This document shows positions 1 through 9,084 of a stretch of 64,000 bases of DNA, one piece after another (positions within the stretch are counted from its first letter, which is position 1; the number at the start of each line of letters is the position of its first letter). The stretch is from an uncultured Clostridia bacterium (lineage in GTDB: Bacteria; Bacillota; Clostridia; Peptostreptococcales; Anaerovoracaceae): the NCBI GenBank assembly GCA_934271235.1, contig CAKQQT010000009.1, forward strand, positions 1 to 64,000, in the 5' to 3' direction. Made by a program: the position numbers and the translations under genes. The notes under the pieces were generated by a model, which saw nothing but the letters and a program-made list of their open reading frames with translations, was not told the DNA's origin and did not search any database.

Positions 1-241
1 ACGTATAAAATAGCTGGCTACAAAACGGCTACAAAATTCGTAAGGAACCTATGTACAGCCCGAAATACGTGGATTATGTGGACAAAAAGCGTATCGAGAG
101 TACATTTTATAACCCTTTATAACCCTAAATCAAAGCCCAAGACTTGAGTGGGAGTAGTAGATTATTGTAAAGCCCTTGAATTTCAAGAGCTTTTTAGTTT
201 TTTGACCCCCATTTTTATCTTGTGGTGGGGTTGACTTTGTT
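1..241. other. Intergenic start of window with a weak hairpin
   Basis: I see no supportable gene here. The first bases contain a short direct repeat (GGCTACAAAA-like, around 15-38). Around 170-199 a weak inverted repeat (AAAGC..TTGAA / TTCAAG..CTTTT) followed by T-rich sequence could be a terminator for whatever lies to the left, or, read on the other strand, for the remnant ending at 242. The segment is A+T-rich relative to the genes that follow. Confidence 0.3.
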
Positions 242-535
242 TTACAAGCGTAGGGAAAATTGATTTACTATTTTGTTGAGCTCAGGCAGAATCGTAGATT
301 GGTAATAATCATTTACACTTTGAATTTCGATAACAAAAAGATCTAGTACATGGCAGCTATCGCATGCGGAATATCCGTTATGCATGATCATTGCTTTTAA
401 ATCTTCGAATCGAATCTTATCGCGGTAAGAGCCGGTTCGATATAATTCATCTATGCTAAGACTACCGAATTTAATAAAAAACTTACAGAATTCAGGTGAA
501 TTATCAAGAGACCTTCGAAAACTGATAATAAAACA
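242..535 (-). pseudogene. Possible remnant of an unknown gene (minus strand)
   Basis: The minus-strand frame that stops at 242 reads like an ordinary soluble protein for its last ~95 residues (mixed charged and hydrophobic residues, ending in NQFSLRL), but further upstream it turns into low-quality sequence overlapping the promoter region of the lipoprotein gene. No start codon with a ribosome site is visible near 535. It may be the 3' end of a gene whose front was lost. No family recognised; chance coding is a real alternative. Confidence 0.2.
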
Positions 536-662
536 GTATATAGGATGGACGCAAAGTGTTGTATGCTGCCGCAATGGGAATTCTTGCAGTGGTAGGAAGA
601 CCGTGATATAATTAAAAAAAGTTTGCATAACTGTTCTTTGCATATTTTTCAGGAGGAAGACG

Positions 663-1388
663 ATGAAACGCAGAATGATCGTAAAACTTACGCTTTGCCT
701 CACAGTACTTTTGCTTGCGGCCGGACTTTTCGGCTGTGCCGGGGCGTCATTGCCGGAGGGGCTGATCGGGGAATGGGCCTGCGGGGAGCTCGCGTCGGAT
801 GGAACGACGGCGACGGATTTTTACGCCTTATATATTGAAAAGAACGGAAAGTTCAGTCTTTATGATACTGTGGGAAATCCTGGCATTGCCGGAAAAATGA
901 CGCGGAAGAGCAGTGAAGATGACGCCGCGAAAGGAATCGTAAAGGTATCCTGCGGCAGTGATGATTTTGACCCGCCGCTGTGCTGGGATATGCAGGAGCG
1001 CGATGAGCTCGAATATGAGATCCTGGAAGACGGAACGATGCGCCTGGGGCATAACGGCGTATGGCTCAGCTTTTATGAGGAGGATACCTACAAGGTCTAC
1101 AAAATCAGCCTTGCAGATCGCTCTGCTCCGGAATATCAGTGGGAACTGCAGCAAAGCGGCGACGGAGCAGTGACTTTTACAACCGAGGAACTTGAAGACG
1201 AGGATGTCGGCGTTTGGAGGATTTATGATCTTTATGCAGAGAAAGCCGGCGATGTGCTGGTTACCGTGAATTACCGAAACCATGACGCAGTGATGTACAC
1301 CGTGTCCTTTGATCTTACGGTCAATGAAAACGACACGATCCACGAAAATGGCGTCGCCGGTGATGTAGATGATGCTATGACGGATTGA
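663..1388 (+). CDS. Putative lipoprotein of unknown function
   Basis: This 241-residue protein starts with a lipoprotein signal: positive n-region (KRR), hydrophobic stretch, then a lipobox ending LFGC at about residue 25, so it is expected to be acylated and held on the outer face of the membrane. The mature part is acidic, with alternating charged and aromatic residues suggesting a beta-rich domain (GxYxL-like strands such as KFSLYDTVG and YKVYKISLAD). It ends in an acidic tail. The start is supported by AGGAGG six bases upstream. It is followed 73 bases later by an unrelated-looking gene on the same strand. I recognise no family. Confidence 0.8.
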   Translation: MKRRMIVKLTLCLTVLLLAAGLFGCAGASLPEGLIGEWACGELASDGTTATDFYALYIEKNGKFSLYDTVGNPGIAGKMTRKSSEDDAAKGIVKVSCGSDDFDPPLCWDMQERDELEYEILEDGTMRLGHNGVWLSFYEEDTYKVYKISLADRSAPEYQWELQQSGDGAVTFTTEELEDEDVGVWRIYDLYAEKAGDVLVTVNYRNHDAVMYTVSFDLTVNENDTIHENGVAGDVDDAMTD

Positions 1389-1461
1389 TCCGGCTCCTTT
1401 GTTTTTTAGCAGATAACTTTACGATTGCACAAAGTTCTTACAGAAGCGGAGGCAAAGCATC

Positions 1462-3051
1462 ATGAAAACACCGATATCTTCAGCAGGTCTGCTGTATCTT
1501 TATCTTACCGGATATGAAGAAGAGGGACGAGTTTGTATCAGGCAAATAAATTCGTACTCCCATATGGAAGAGGGATTTTACGATGCAGTCATGGAATGTG
1601 CAAACGATACCGAAGACGATGAAGGAACCGTGCATATTTTCGCAGTGATCGGCGCTGATAAAAAGGTAAGTGCGGTCTGTGCTGTCATGGAAGACATGAT
1701 AAAAATAAATTTCCGCAACATTTTATCCGGAAGAGACCTGCAAAAAAGTACGAAAGAACTGGATCGAACCGGAAACTGCTTTTCTCGATGTGTACAAGAA
1801 TTTTTCTGTGAGCAGCCGCTCCGCTTTCCGAGAGAAATCGGCCAGTGCTATGGTAAAATAGCGATTCGAGGTATTTTTTGCAGTAAGCCGATGGAACAAC
1901 AGAAAGGCTCTATAGCAGAGAAAATGCTGGAATTATGGCTGGAGCGAGAGCGTCCGATGCTGTGCGGACGTCAGCTGATGATCCGGAGTTTTTTTATGCG
2001 GGATTTTGTAGGAAGAAAGGTGGCAGCCGCCTTGCCTGAAACAGAAAGCGGGGGCTGGCGACTTGTCTTTGAAGGCGGACATCAACTGCTGCTGCATGAA
2101 AATGCGGCTTATCAGAAAGAAACTTTGCATCCGAATGATTTAGGCATGTTTTTCCCGTCAAATATTCAATCCATACTCTTGAACCCGATCTATGCTTATG
2201 GACAATGGCTGCAGCCTACAGACCTCTGCGAAGAATGGCATAAAGTTTTTTTGTATATATGCGCAGTGTCCGGACAGCAATGGGATCCGTCCGGTTTTGC
2301 AAAAGTGTACGAAACCTTTTTGGAATTCCTGAAAGAAAATATCTGTATAGCAGAAGAAACGCCGACAATCATCAAAAAGGATGAATACCGGCAGTGTTTG
2401 CTGCGATACATAGATGACTTTCGGAATTTTCTCAAAGGGGATGATGAAGCAGTCATTTCAAAGGACCTGCACCAGACTCTGAACTCGCGCTATATTTACT
2501 TACCGTATTTATGGCCGCTTGTAACCATAAAGCCGCAGACAAAGGATTTCTCTGCATCCACAATGCGAACCCTGGTGGACAAAGCGCTGCGAGAAACAAA
2601 CTCAAATCGAAAAGGCGTGCTTTGAGAAGACGCCGCGGCGGATATGCTGGGAAGCATATCCGGATGGAAGATCAGCGGCAGACGTGTCCGTGCTGGCGCG
2701 CAGGAGATCAATCTCAGCCTTGTGAACTGTTCACTGGATGATTGTTTGTGGCAGTTGGGTGCGTATATCTTAGTGGAATGCAAAAATTGGGAAAATCGTG
2801 TAGATATTCAGCAGGTCCGAAATATTGCGCACGTTTCCAACATGAAGGGAAACAAGACTGCGATCCTATTTGCGGCAAACGGAATAACGGAAAATGCAAA
2901 GGAAGAAATCTACCGTCTAACGACAGAGAATTTTTATCTGATCTGCATCACTGCCGACGAAATGAAGATGCTTCCATCTGCCGAAGATTGTAAAGAACTG
3001 ATCTTGCACAAATGGGTCTGCCTGCATGACAATATGCATGCGCCACTATGA
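1462..3051 (+). pseudogene. Restriction-endonuclease-like protein gene, interrupted by one in-frame TGA
   Basis: One reading frame runs from ATG 1462 (GGAGG upstream) to TGA 3049-3051 but is broken by a single TGA at 2623-2625. The codons immediately after it (GAA GAC GCC GCG GCG GAT ATG) continue in the same frame without a shift. The first piece is 387 residues and unrecognised. The second, about 140 residues, has the core of a PD-(D/E)xK nuclease: an acidic/Gln region (AQEINLS), then ILVECKNWE (the ExK strand, about 2770-2795), then QVRNIAHVSN and a GNKTAILFA strand typical of Mrr/type IV-like endonuclease domains. An intact product would be about 528 residues. It may be a recent nonsense mutation, a sequencing error, or two separately translated pieces (ATG 2644 exists but lacks a good ribosome site). 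Possible role: cleavage of foreign or modified DNA; this is inference. Confidence 0.6.
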
Positions 3052-3052
3052 T

Positions 3053-3313
3053 TCAGACGTTTTCCTGTGCTGCAATCAGCTGCAGTTTCTGCGCATGCGT
3101 CAGTTTTTTGATGGCCGCTTCCCGGCGCAAGGCGGCCTCTTTGCTTGCGGCTGTTTCGTAATAGGCCAGCCGCACCGGCAGATGGCTGCGTGTATATTTG
3201 CCGCCCTTGCCTGACTGGTGGGCGGCCACCCGCTTGGCCAGATCATTGGTCCAGCCGCAGTAAAAACTGCCGTCGGCGCATTCTAACAGATAAACATAAT
3301 TTGTTTTTTCCAT
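3053..3313 (-). CDS. GIY-YIG domain protein (YazA/UPF0213-like)
   Basis: An 86-residue single-domain protein of the GIY-YIG nuclease superfamily. The N-terminus reads NYVYLLECADGSFYCGWT, which corresponds to the paired Tyr motifs ('YVYLL' and 'FYCGWT'), followed by DLAKRVAAH (catalytic Arg position) and a KGGKYTR segment, then the conserved ETAASKEAALRREAAIKKL helix with the metal-binding Glu. The length matches the family's stand-alone members, whose biological role is poorly known (proposed DNA repair or DNA processing). It is convergent with the interrupted nuclease gene: only one base separates the two stop codons. Confidence 0.9.
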   Translation of the reverse strand: MEKTNYVYLLECADGSFYCGWTNDLAKRVAAHQSGKGGKYTRSHLPVRLAYYETAASKEAALRREAAIKKLTHAQKLQLIAAQENV

Positions 3314-4143
3314 GGCGTGATACCGGATGATACCGGAGCCCCTTCTTCGATGATAGCTGTATCATACAGAAAAGTCAGAGGTCTGTCAAGAATGGATGTA
3401 TACTTGGAATATTATAGGAAATCAAGCGCCATGGCGGTTGAAACCGGTTGTTGAAATATACTTGAAACCATGCAAAAAATTTTTCGGATGCATAATGTAC
3501 TGCTTTTCGGCGGGTTTTCGAAAATTTGTACGCGGCAGGGACTGGTCGGATGAGAAAATTTTACAGATAGAGAAAAAGTCTCCTGTCATGCAAGAACTGC
3601 TTTTGTCGAACCCTGTCGAAAATGCGTGATGTGTGTCGCTTCGAGCTCATCACGGTGAGTCTGCATCCGGACTTTCCTTGCGGAAAACGTAAAAAACGCA
3701 AGATAATGTGCCGGAGTAAGCAGAAATCTCGTGCAAACCCGTGCAGATTTTTTAAAAAGAGCGCAAAAGCAGTACAATATACATACTTGGAAAAATATGG
3801 AAGTCTGCATGACTACACAGACAGGACCTGGGCAAACTTTCCTACCTCCCCGGCGGAGACCGAACAGGGAGCGGATCGAACAGGGAGCGGACCGAAGGCG
3901 GCGAGCGATTGGACAGGTAGACTCTGCATGTATAAATTTCTATGCCGTGTCGAAAAAACACGAAAAAATAGCAAAGCGAAAATGCGGCGCAGCTCTGGTA
4001 AGCGGCCGCTTTTTTTGGTAGAATATTTACACGAGAGGATGCGGCGTGTGCAGAACATACGATATGCATGACATACAAGGCCTGCGGCTGTGCGGGCAAG
4101 ACCGGCACAGACAGCAGCAGACAGCAAAGGAGTACCGATACTT
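3314..4143. other. Intergenic region without a supportable gene
   Basis: About 830 bases lie between the divergent GIY-YIG gene and pcrA. Open frames exist but have no ribosome sites and protein sequences unlike any family. A perfect 16-bp tandem duplication (ACCGAACAGGGAGCGG, second copy with A/T change at position 2) sits at 3859-3890. A possible -10 box TAGAAT occurs at about 4018, but I do not see a matching -35. Several TCGAAAA/CACGAAAA runs recur here and in other gaps of the window. Confidence 0.4.
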
Positions 4144-6393
4144 ATGAATCTAGACCATTTAAATACAGAGCAGCGCAAGGCGGCGACCCATGTCGACGGC
4201 CCGCTGCTGATCTTGGCGGGCGCGGGCAGCGGCAAGACCGCGACCATGACACACCGCATCGCTTACCTGATCGAGCAGGGCGTGAGCCCCTATCAGATCC
4301 TGGCCGTGACCTTCACCAACAAGGCTGCCGGGGAGATGCGCGAACGAGTCGAAAAGCTGGTCGGCAGATGTCCGGGCATGTGGATCATGACTTTTCATGC
4401 CATGAGCCTGCGCATCCTGCGGGAACACTGCGAGCGCATCGGCTATCAGCGGAACTTTGTTATTTATGATACCGTTGACCAGAAAACACTGATAAAAAAC
4501 ATCATGAAGGAGCAAAAGATTGACACGAAGATCTATCCGCAGGCCTATCTTTCCTCCGCGATCAGCAAATTGAAAGAACAAGACGTCAGCCCGCAGGAAT
4601 ACCTTGAGACCGAGGGCGATAACTTCCGCGGCAAGGTCATCTGCAACGTGTACAAGGCCTATCAGGAGCAGCTCAAACGCAATAACGCCATGGATTTTGA
4701 CGATCTTCTGGTCAACGCTCTGCATGTCCTGCGTGAAAATCCGGATGTTCTGGCGGATTATCAGGACCGCTTCCGCTATATTCTGGTGGACGAGTATCAG
4801 GACACCAACCACATTCAGTATGAGATCATCCGTCTGCTGGCCAAAGCGCACCGGAACCTCTGTGTGGTCGGTGACGACGACCAGTGCATCTACCAGTGGC
4901 GCGGCGCGGATATCAGCAATATCTTGGATTTTGAAAAGGATTTTCCGCAGGCCAAGGTCATCAAGCTCGAACAGAATTACCGTTCCTACGGCAACATCCT
5001 GGCGGCGGCACACTCCGTGATCCGCAATAACCGCGGGCGCAAGGCAAAAAAACTCTGGACAGACAAGGAAGCGGGCGATAAGATCGTTTACCGCAGATGT
5101 GACAGCGATAAAGAGGAAGCCTATTATATCGCGCAGGAGATCGATCTGCTCAAGACCAGCCAGCGGACTTACGATGATTTCGCGATCCTCTACCGCACGA
5201 ACGCGCAGTCCAGGCTCTTCGAAGACGCGCTGAAACGGCGAGGCATTCCGTATCAGATTTTGTCCGGTTTCAGCTTTTACGAGCGCAAAGAGACCAAGGA
5301 TATGATCTGCTATATGCGGCTGGTGGTGAACCCGGCGGACGATCTGGCACTCAAACGCATCATCAACGAACCGAAGCGCGGCATCGGCGCGGTGACCCTC
5401 GGCAAACTGGAAGCACTGGCGCGCGTGCATGACATGTCCCTTTTGGACATTTTGTCGCAGGACGAGATCAGCTACAGTCTGCCGGCCAAGGCACAGAGCG
5501 CGGTGCAGGATATGGTGCAGGTCATCCGGATCTGCAGACAGGAAAAAGAAAATCTGCGCGTGTCGGACATCTACGATCAGCTGCTGGTCAAGAGCGGCTA
5601 TCTCAAGGCGTTGGAGGCAGAGGATACGCCGGAGGCCGAGAGCCGCATCGAAAATCTGCTGGATTTTAAATCGTTCATCTACGATTACGAAAAGGAGAAG
5701 GCGGACGCCGGAGAAAAAGCGACGCTCGAAGAATTTCTCGAGAAGGTGGCGACAGACGGCGACGCCGATAAAATGGAAGAAGGCGCAGGTAAGGTCACCC
5801 TGATGACGATGCACAGCGCCAAGGGTCTGGAATTCCCGATCGTTTTCCTGCCGGGCCTGGAGGACGGGCTGTTCCCGGGGCACCGGGCGCTGGATAACGA
5901 GAGCGGTATGGAGGAAGAACGGCGGCTCTGCTATGTCGGCATGACGCGGGCCAGAGAAAAGCTGATTCTGACGGGCGCCGCGTATCGCGTGCTGTACGGA
6001 CGCGGCGAATATACGCGTGAGTCTACCTTCCTGCGCGAACTGGACAAGTCCTTGCTGGACGAGGCCGGCGACACCGTCTTTACGGCCGGCCGCAGGACGA
6101 ACAACCATCTGGGCGTGGACACCGGCAGTCCGGACGGTTTCAGCCAGCCGGCCTTCCGCCCGTACCCGGCCTATGACCCGCTGAAATACGCGAAGCAGGC
6201 CGTCCGGGAACACACACGCGGTGCGGGCCGGAATTTCGCAGTCGGCGATCAGGTACGTCACGGCAAGTTCGGACCGGGACTGGTGCTTGAGGTTGATGAT
6301 AAAACGGTTACGGTCATGTTTGACAGCGTCGGGCGCAAAAAGCTCGCCAAGGACGTGGCACCGATACAGAAGATAGGACAAACGTGCACATAA
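4144..6393 (+). CDS. pcrA: ATP-dependent DNA helicase PcrA (UvrD/Rep family)
   Basis: A 749-residue superfamily 1A 3'-5' helicase acting in nucleotide excision repair, plasmid replication and removal of blocked RNA polymerase. Visible motifs in order: Walker A AGAGSGKT (about residues 28-35), Ia TFTNKAA, Walker B LVDEYQDT, III GDDDQCIYQWRGA, IV LEQNYRS, V TMHSAKGLEFP and VI YVGMTRAREKL. The C-terminal GDQVRHGKFGPGLV segment is the small Tudor-like domain that binds RNA polymerase in PcrA. The start at 4144 is chosen because AAAGGAG lies just upstream and MNLDHLN is the usual N-terminus; an upstream in-frame ATG at 4090 has no ribosome site. The stop codon lies inside a 128-bp intergenic repeat, so the last five codons are repeat-derived. 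Confidence 0.97.
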   Translation: MNLDHLNTEQRKAATHVDGPLLILAGAGSGKTATMTHRIAYLIEQGVSPYQILAVTFTNKAAGEMRERVEKLVGRCPGMWIMTFHAMSLRILREHCERIGYQRNFVIYDTVDQKTLIKNIMKEQKIDTKIYPQAYLSSAISKLKEQDVSPQEYLETEGDNFRGKVICNVYKAYQEQLKRNNAMDFDDLLVNALHVLRENPDVLADYQDRFRYILVDEYQDTNHIQYEIIRLLAKAHRNLCVVGDDDQCIYQWRGADISNILDFEKDFPQAKVIKLEQNYRSYGNILAAAHSVIRNNRGRKAKKLWTDKEAGDKIVYRRCDSDKEEAYYIAQEIDLLKTSQRTYDDFAILYRTNAQSRLFEDALKRRGIPYQILSGFSFYERKETKDMICYMRLVVNPADDLALKRIINEPKRGIGAVTLGKLEALARVHDMSLLDILSQDEISYSLPAKAQSAVQDMVQVIRICRQEKENLRVSDIYDQLLVKSGYLKALEAEDTPEAESRIENLLDFKSFIYDYEKEKADAGEKATLEEFLEKVATDGDADKMEEGAGKVTLMTMHSAKGLEFPIVFLPGLEDGLFPGHRALDNESGMEEERRLCYVGMTRAREKLILTGAAYRVLYGRGEYTRESTFLRELDKSLLDEAGDTVFTAGRRTNNHLGVDTGSPDGFSQPAFRPYPAYDPLKYAKQAVREHTRGAGRNFAVGDQVRHGKFGPGLVLEVDDKTVTVMFDSVGRKKLAKDVAPIQKIGQTCT

Positions 6394-6503
6394 CGAAATC
6401 AAAGATTTTTATGTGCACATGGCGCTCAGGGATGAGCGCCACTTCGCAAGGTGCTTTTGTCGTTATTCCGGAAATATCGCTGTGCGATATTTCCTACATA
6501 ATA
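6376..6503 (+). repeat. Hairpin-rich intergenic repeat, copy 1
   Basis: This 128-bp block is closely matched by 12977-13105. It contains three nested dyads: GTGCACAT/ATGTGCAC (6384-6391 and 6411-6418), GGCGCTCA/TGAGCGCC (about 6421-6440) and AAATATCGC/GCGATATTT (about 6472-6492). Matching segments between copies include CATAACGAAAT, CGCAAGGTG, TTTTGTCGTTATTCCGGAAATATCGC and GATATTTCCTACATAATA. It begins inside the last codons of pcrA. It could be a small non-autonomous element (MITE/REP class), or a structured RNA acting as a 3' end processing or termination signal. Confidence 0.8.
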
Positions 6504-6517
6504 AAAAAGAAAAACCC

Positions 6518-6556
6518 GCGGGCGGCAGCCTTGCCAATGGGCCTGCTGCCGCCCGC
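6518..6556 (+). promoter_or_regulatory. Strong hairpin just upstream of the ligA ribosome site
   Basis: A perfect 11-bp G+C-only-type stem (GCGGGCGGCAG / CTGCCGCCCGC) with a 17-base loop ends eight bases before the ribosome site AGGAG of ligA. There is no U tract after it, so it is not a typical intrinsic terminator; it more likely stabilises the message or marks the 3' end of the pcrA transcript. Confidence 0.55.
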
Positions 6557-6577
6557 AGAAGACAGGAGATTCCGCAC

Positions 6578-8641
6578 ATGGAACAGAATCAAAAAATCGA
6601 GAGAATGAAAGCGTTGATCGAAACGCTGAACGCCGCGGCTAAGGCCTATTACCAAGAAAGCCGCGAACGGATGCCGAACCACGAATACGACGCGCTGTAC
6701 GATGAACTGGCAGCACTCGAAGCAGAAACCGGCATGACACTTTCCCAAAGCCCGACGCAGCGCGTCGGCTACGAAGTGCTTTCCCAATTGCCGAAGGAAA
6801 AACACCCGCAGAAGATGCTTTCTTTAGACAAGACTAAGGACGTTGACGCACTGGTCAGCTGGCTCGGCGCGCAGGACGGCGTGCTTTCGTGGAAACTGGA
6901 CGGATTGACGATCGTGCTGACCTACGAGGACGGCGCGCTGGTCAAGGCGGTCACCCGCGGAAACGGCGAGATCGGCGAGGTCATCACAGGAAACGCCAGA
7001 GTCTTTGCCAATCTGCCGCTGAAGATCCCTTATCGCGGGCATCTGGTACTGCGCGGCGAAGCGGTGATCTCCTACAGCGACTTTGAAAAGATCAACGAGA
7101 CCTTCGAGGACGAGGGAGCGAAATACAAGAACCCGCGCAACCTGTGCTCCGGCTCGGTGCGGCAGCTGAACAATGAGATCACGGCACAGCGGCACGTGCA
7201 GTTCTTTGCCTTTGCGCTGGTGTCGGCAGGCGGCGGTGCGGATGCGGAGACATCAGGAGCGGCTGCGGCTGACCGCACGATAGACACAGTGGGCAAGGCC
7301 GCAGCAGACAGCAGCGCGCCGCAGCTTGCCACGCGCGGGCAGCAGTTTGACTGGCTGGCACAGCAGGGCTTTGCGGTCGTGGAACATGAACCGGTTACGG
7401 CAGGAACCTTGCCGAAAGCCATCGAGGACTTCGCGCAGCGCATTCAGCATTACGATATCCCGTCGGACGGACTGGTGTTGAGCTACGATGACATCGCCTA
7501 TGGACGATCTTTGGGACAGACCGCGAAATTTCCGCGCGACTCCATCGCGTTCAAATGGCGTGATGAGATCCGGCAGACGACCTTAAAAGAGATCGAATGG
7601 AGCGCGTCAAGGACCGGGCTCATCAATCCGGTGGCCATTTTCGACCCGGTCGAGCTGGAGGGAACGACAGTCAGCCGCGCGTCCGTACACAATCTCAGCG
7701 TGATGCGCGAACTGAAACTGGGTATCGGCGATACGATCTGCGTGTATAAAGCGAATATGATCATTCCGCAGATCGCCGAAAACCTGACCGGCAGCGACAA
7801 TGCGCCGATCCCGGAGGCCTGTCCGGTCTGCGGCCATCCGACCGTGATCCACGACGAAAACGGCGTGCAGACTCTGAACTGCCCGAATCCGGACTGCTTG
7901 GCTAAACAGATCCGCGGGCTGGTGCATTTCGTGAGCCGTGACGCGATGAACCTCGAGGGCCTTTCGGAGATGACACTCGAAAAATTTGTCGATGACGGCT
8001 TGATCCGCGAGCCTGCCGATCTCTTCCGGCTGGAACCGCTGCGCGGCAGGATCACCACCATGGAGGGCTTCGGCAAGAAATCCTTCGAGAATCTGCTGGC
8101 GTCCGCGGAGCGCGCAAGACACACGACGGTGCAGCGTTTCCTGTACAGCCTCGGGATCCCGGGTATCGGCATCGCCAACGCCCGCCTGATCGCGCAGTTC
8201 TGCCGGAACAGCTGGACCGCGGTCGAAAGCCTGAGCCGCGAGGATCTGCTGCAGATCGAAGGAATCGGCGAGATCATGGCCGACGCCTTTCTGGCGTTCT
8301 TCGCGGATCCGGAAAAACGCCGGATCCTGGATGATCTGCTGCAGGTGATCGAACTGGACGAAACCTTTGAAGAAAGCGGCAGCACGCTCGCCGGCATGAC
8401 GTTCGTGATCACCGGCTCGCTCGAGCATTATGCCAACCGTGAAGCGCTCAAGGCCGAGATCGAGGCTGCGGGCGGCAAGGTCGCGGGATCGGTCAGCGCC
8501 AAGACCGCCTATCTGATCAACAACGACCGGACCAGCACGTCGGGAAAGAATAAAAAAGCGCAGGAGCTCGGGATTCCGATCATCGATGAGGAGGCCATCC
8601 GCAGCTGGCTCGCGAACGGACAAAAGCCGGAAGCAGAGTGA
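6578..8641 (+). CDS. ligA: NAD-dependent DNA ligase LigA
   Basis: This 687-residue enzyme seals nicks in DNA using NAD+, in replication and repair. Domain order: Ia/adenylation domain with the nucleotidyl-acceptor motif K106-L-D-G and RGNGEIGEVIT; OB-fold; a four-cysteine zinc finger (CPVC...CPNPDC, about 7816-7905); helix-hairpin-helix repeats (SLGIPGIGIANA, IEGIGEIMADAF); and a C-terminal BRCT domain (GMTFVITGSLEHYANRE to AIRSWL). The start at 6578 follows AGGAGA; the frame is open further upstream but only through repeat sequence. Oddity: about 38 residues of Ala/Gly/Ser/Asp-rich low-complexity sequence (roughly residues 216-253) interrupt the adenylation domain just before the LATRGQQFDWL segment. 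Confidence 0.97.
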   Translation: MEQNQKIERMKALIETLNAAAKAYYQESRERMPNHEYDALYDELAALEAETGMTLSQSPTQRVGYEVLSQLPKEKHPQKMLSLDKTKDVDALVSWLGAQDGVLSWKLDGLTIVLTYEDGALVKAVTRGNGEIGEVITGNARVFANLPLKIPYRGHLVLRGEAVISYSDFEKINETFEDEGAKYKNPRNLCSGSVRQLNNEITAQRHVQFFAFALVSAGGGADAETSGAAAADRTIDTVGKAAADSSAPQLATRGQQFDWLAQQGFAVVEHEPVTAGTLPKAIEDFAQRIQHYDIPSDGLVLSYDDIAYGRSLGQTAKFPRDSIAFKWRDEIRQTTLKEIEWSASRTGLINPVAIFDPVELEGTTVSRASVHNLSVMRELKLGIGDTICVYKANMIIPQIAENLTGSDNAPIPEACPVCGHPTVIHDENGVQTLNCPNPDCLAKQIRGLVHFVSRDAMNLEGLSEMTLEKFVDDGLIREPADLFRLEPLRGRITTMEGFGKKSFENLLASAERARHTTVQRFLYSLGIPGIGIANARLIAQFCRNSWTAVESLSREDLLQIEGIGEIMADAFLAFFADPEKRRILDDLLQVIELDETFEESGSTLAGMTFVITGSLEHYANREALKAEIEAAGGKVAGSVSAKTAYLINNDRTSTSGKNKKAQELGIPIIDEEAIRSWLANGQKPEAE

Positions 8642-8860
8642 ACCGCGCCGCGGCCGCCGCGCAGCGAACTGCGGTCGGCATTGTCGGCAGTCAGGCATCG
8701 TCGGCAGCACCCCACCCGGCAGCGTGACCTGCACTGCGCGCCGCATCGACGGCAGTCCTGCGGCCGCAGGACTGCCCGCGGATTGCTCATATCCGGCGGC
8801 TGCCCCGGCGCGGCTGCAAGGCAACCGGACGGCCGCGCGCAAAAAGCGCGGCTGCGCATC
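8642..8860. other. G+C-rich spacer downstream of ligA
   Basis: About 220 bases of very G+C-rich sequence with several overlapping short dyads (for example GTCGGCA repeats at 8672-8712 and GGCCGCAGGACTGCC near 8761). I see no ribosome site or convincing coding sequence. It separates ligA from the promoter of the SRP RNA gene and could hold a ligA transcript end. Confidence 0.3.
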
Positions 8861-8889
8861 TTGACCCGCGCGCAAAAATATGCTATACT
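8861..8889 (+). promoter_or_regulatory. Sigma-A-type promoter of the SRP RNA gene
   Basis: TTGACC at 8861-8866 and TATACT at 8884-8889 are separated by exactly 17 bases. The predicted start is near 8896, about 25 bases before the terminal stem of the SRP RNA. This is the best consensus promoter in the first third of the window. Confidence 0.8.
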
Positions 8890-8920
8890 GAAGGTACTCG
8901 CAAGCAAGCGAACCAAAAAG

Positions 8921-9083
8921 AAATTGCCTTTAGAGAGCTTCGCCTGGCATGGTTTGGGTCCTGCGCAATGGGATGCCGTGAACCTTGTCAGGTCCGGAAG
9001 GAAGCAGCAATAAGCGGAAGTTCTTATGTGCCGCAGAGCAGCCTTCTCCAACGCCAAGCGCAGCTCTCTAAGGGCAATTTTTT
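8921..9083 (+). ncRNA. ffs: Signal recognition particle RNA (bacterial scRNA / 4.5S)
   Basis: The hallmark apical sequence GTCAGGTCCGGAAGGAAGCAGC lies at about 8989-9010, with the paired strand GGGATGCCGTGAACC before it. This is the helix 8 region bound by Ffh. The ends form a long closing stem: TTGCCTTTAGAGAGCT...GCCTGGC near 8924-8948 pairs with GCCAAGCGCAGCTCTCTAAGGGCAA near 9052-9077, followed by six T residues that act as terminator. The predicted length of about 160 bases is longer than E. coli 4.5S RNA, which fits an extra 5'/3' domain as in Gram-positive bacteria. Its position directly upstream of dnaX is the classic Firmicutes arrangement. Confidence 0.95.
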
Positions 9084-9084
9084 G

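Noticed and set aside
1..145. C-terminus of an integrase at the window edge
   Set aside because: One frame is open for about 48 codons, but its residues match no recombinase motif that I can see.
2623..2625. Selenocysteine recoding of the TGA in the nuclease-like gene
   Set aside because: I see no hairpin of bacterial SECIS type directly after the TGA and the residue is not at a known redox site; a nonsense change is simpler.
3396..4071. Several 70-150-codon frames upstream of pcrA
   Set aside because: No ribosome sites, composition unlike neighbouring genes, and they overlap tandem duplications; judged chance.
4159..6402. Very long minus-strand open frame opposite pcrA
   Set aside because: It is the antisense shadow of a G+C-rich gene: no ribosome site, no family resemblance, and plus-strand pcrA has every helicase motif. 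The same holds for 7607-8875, 48240-50315, 50433-51554, 35076-36755 and 37929-39443.
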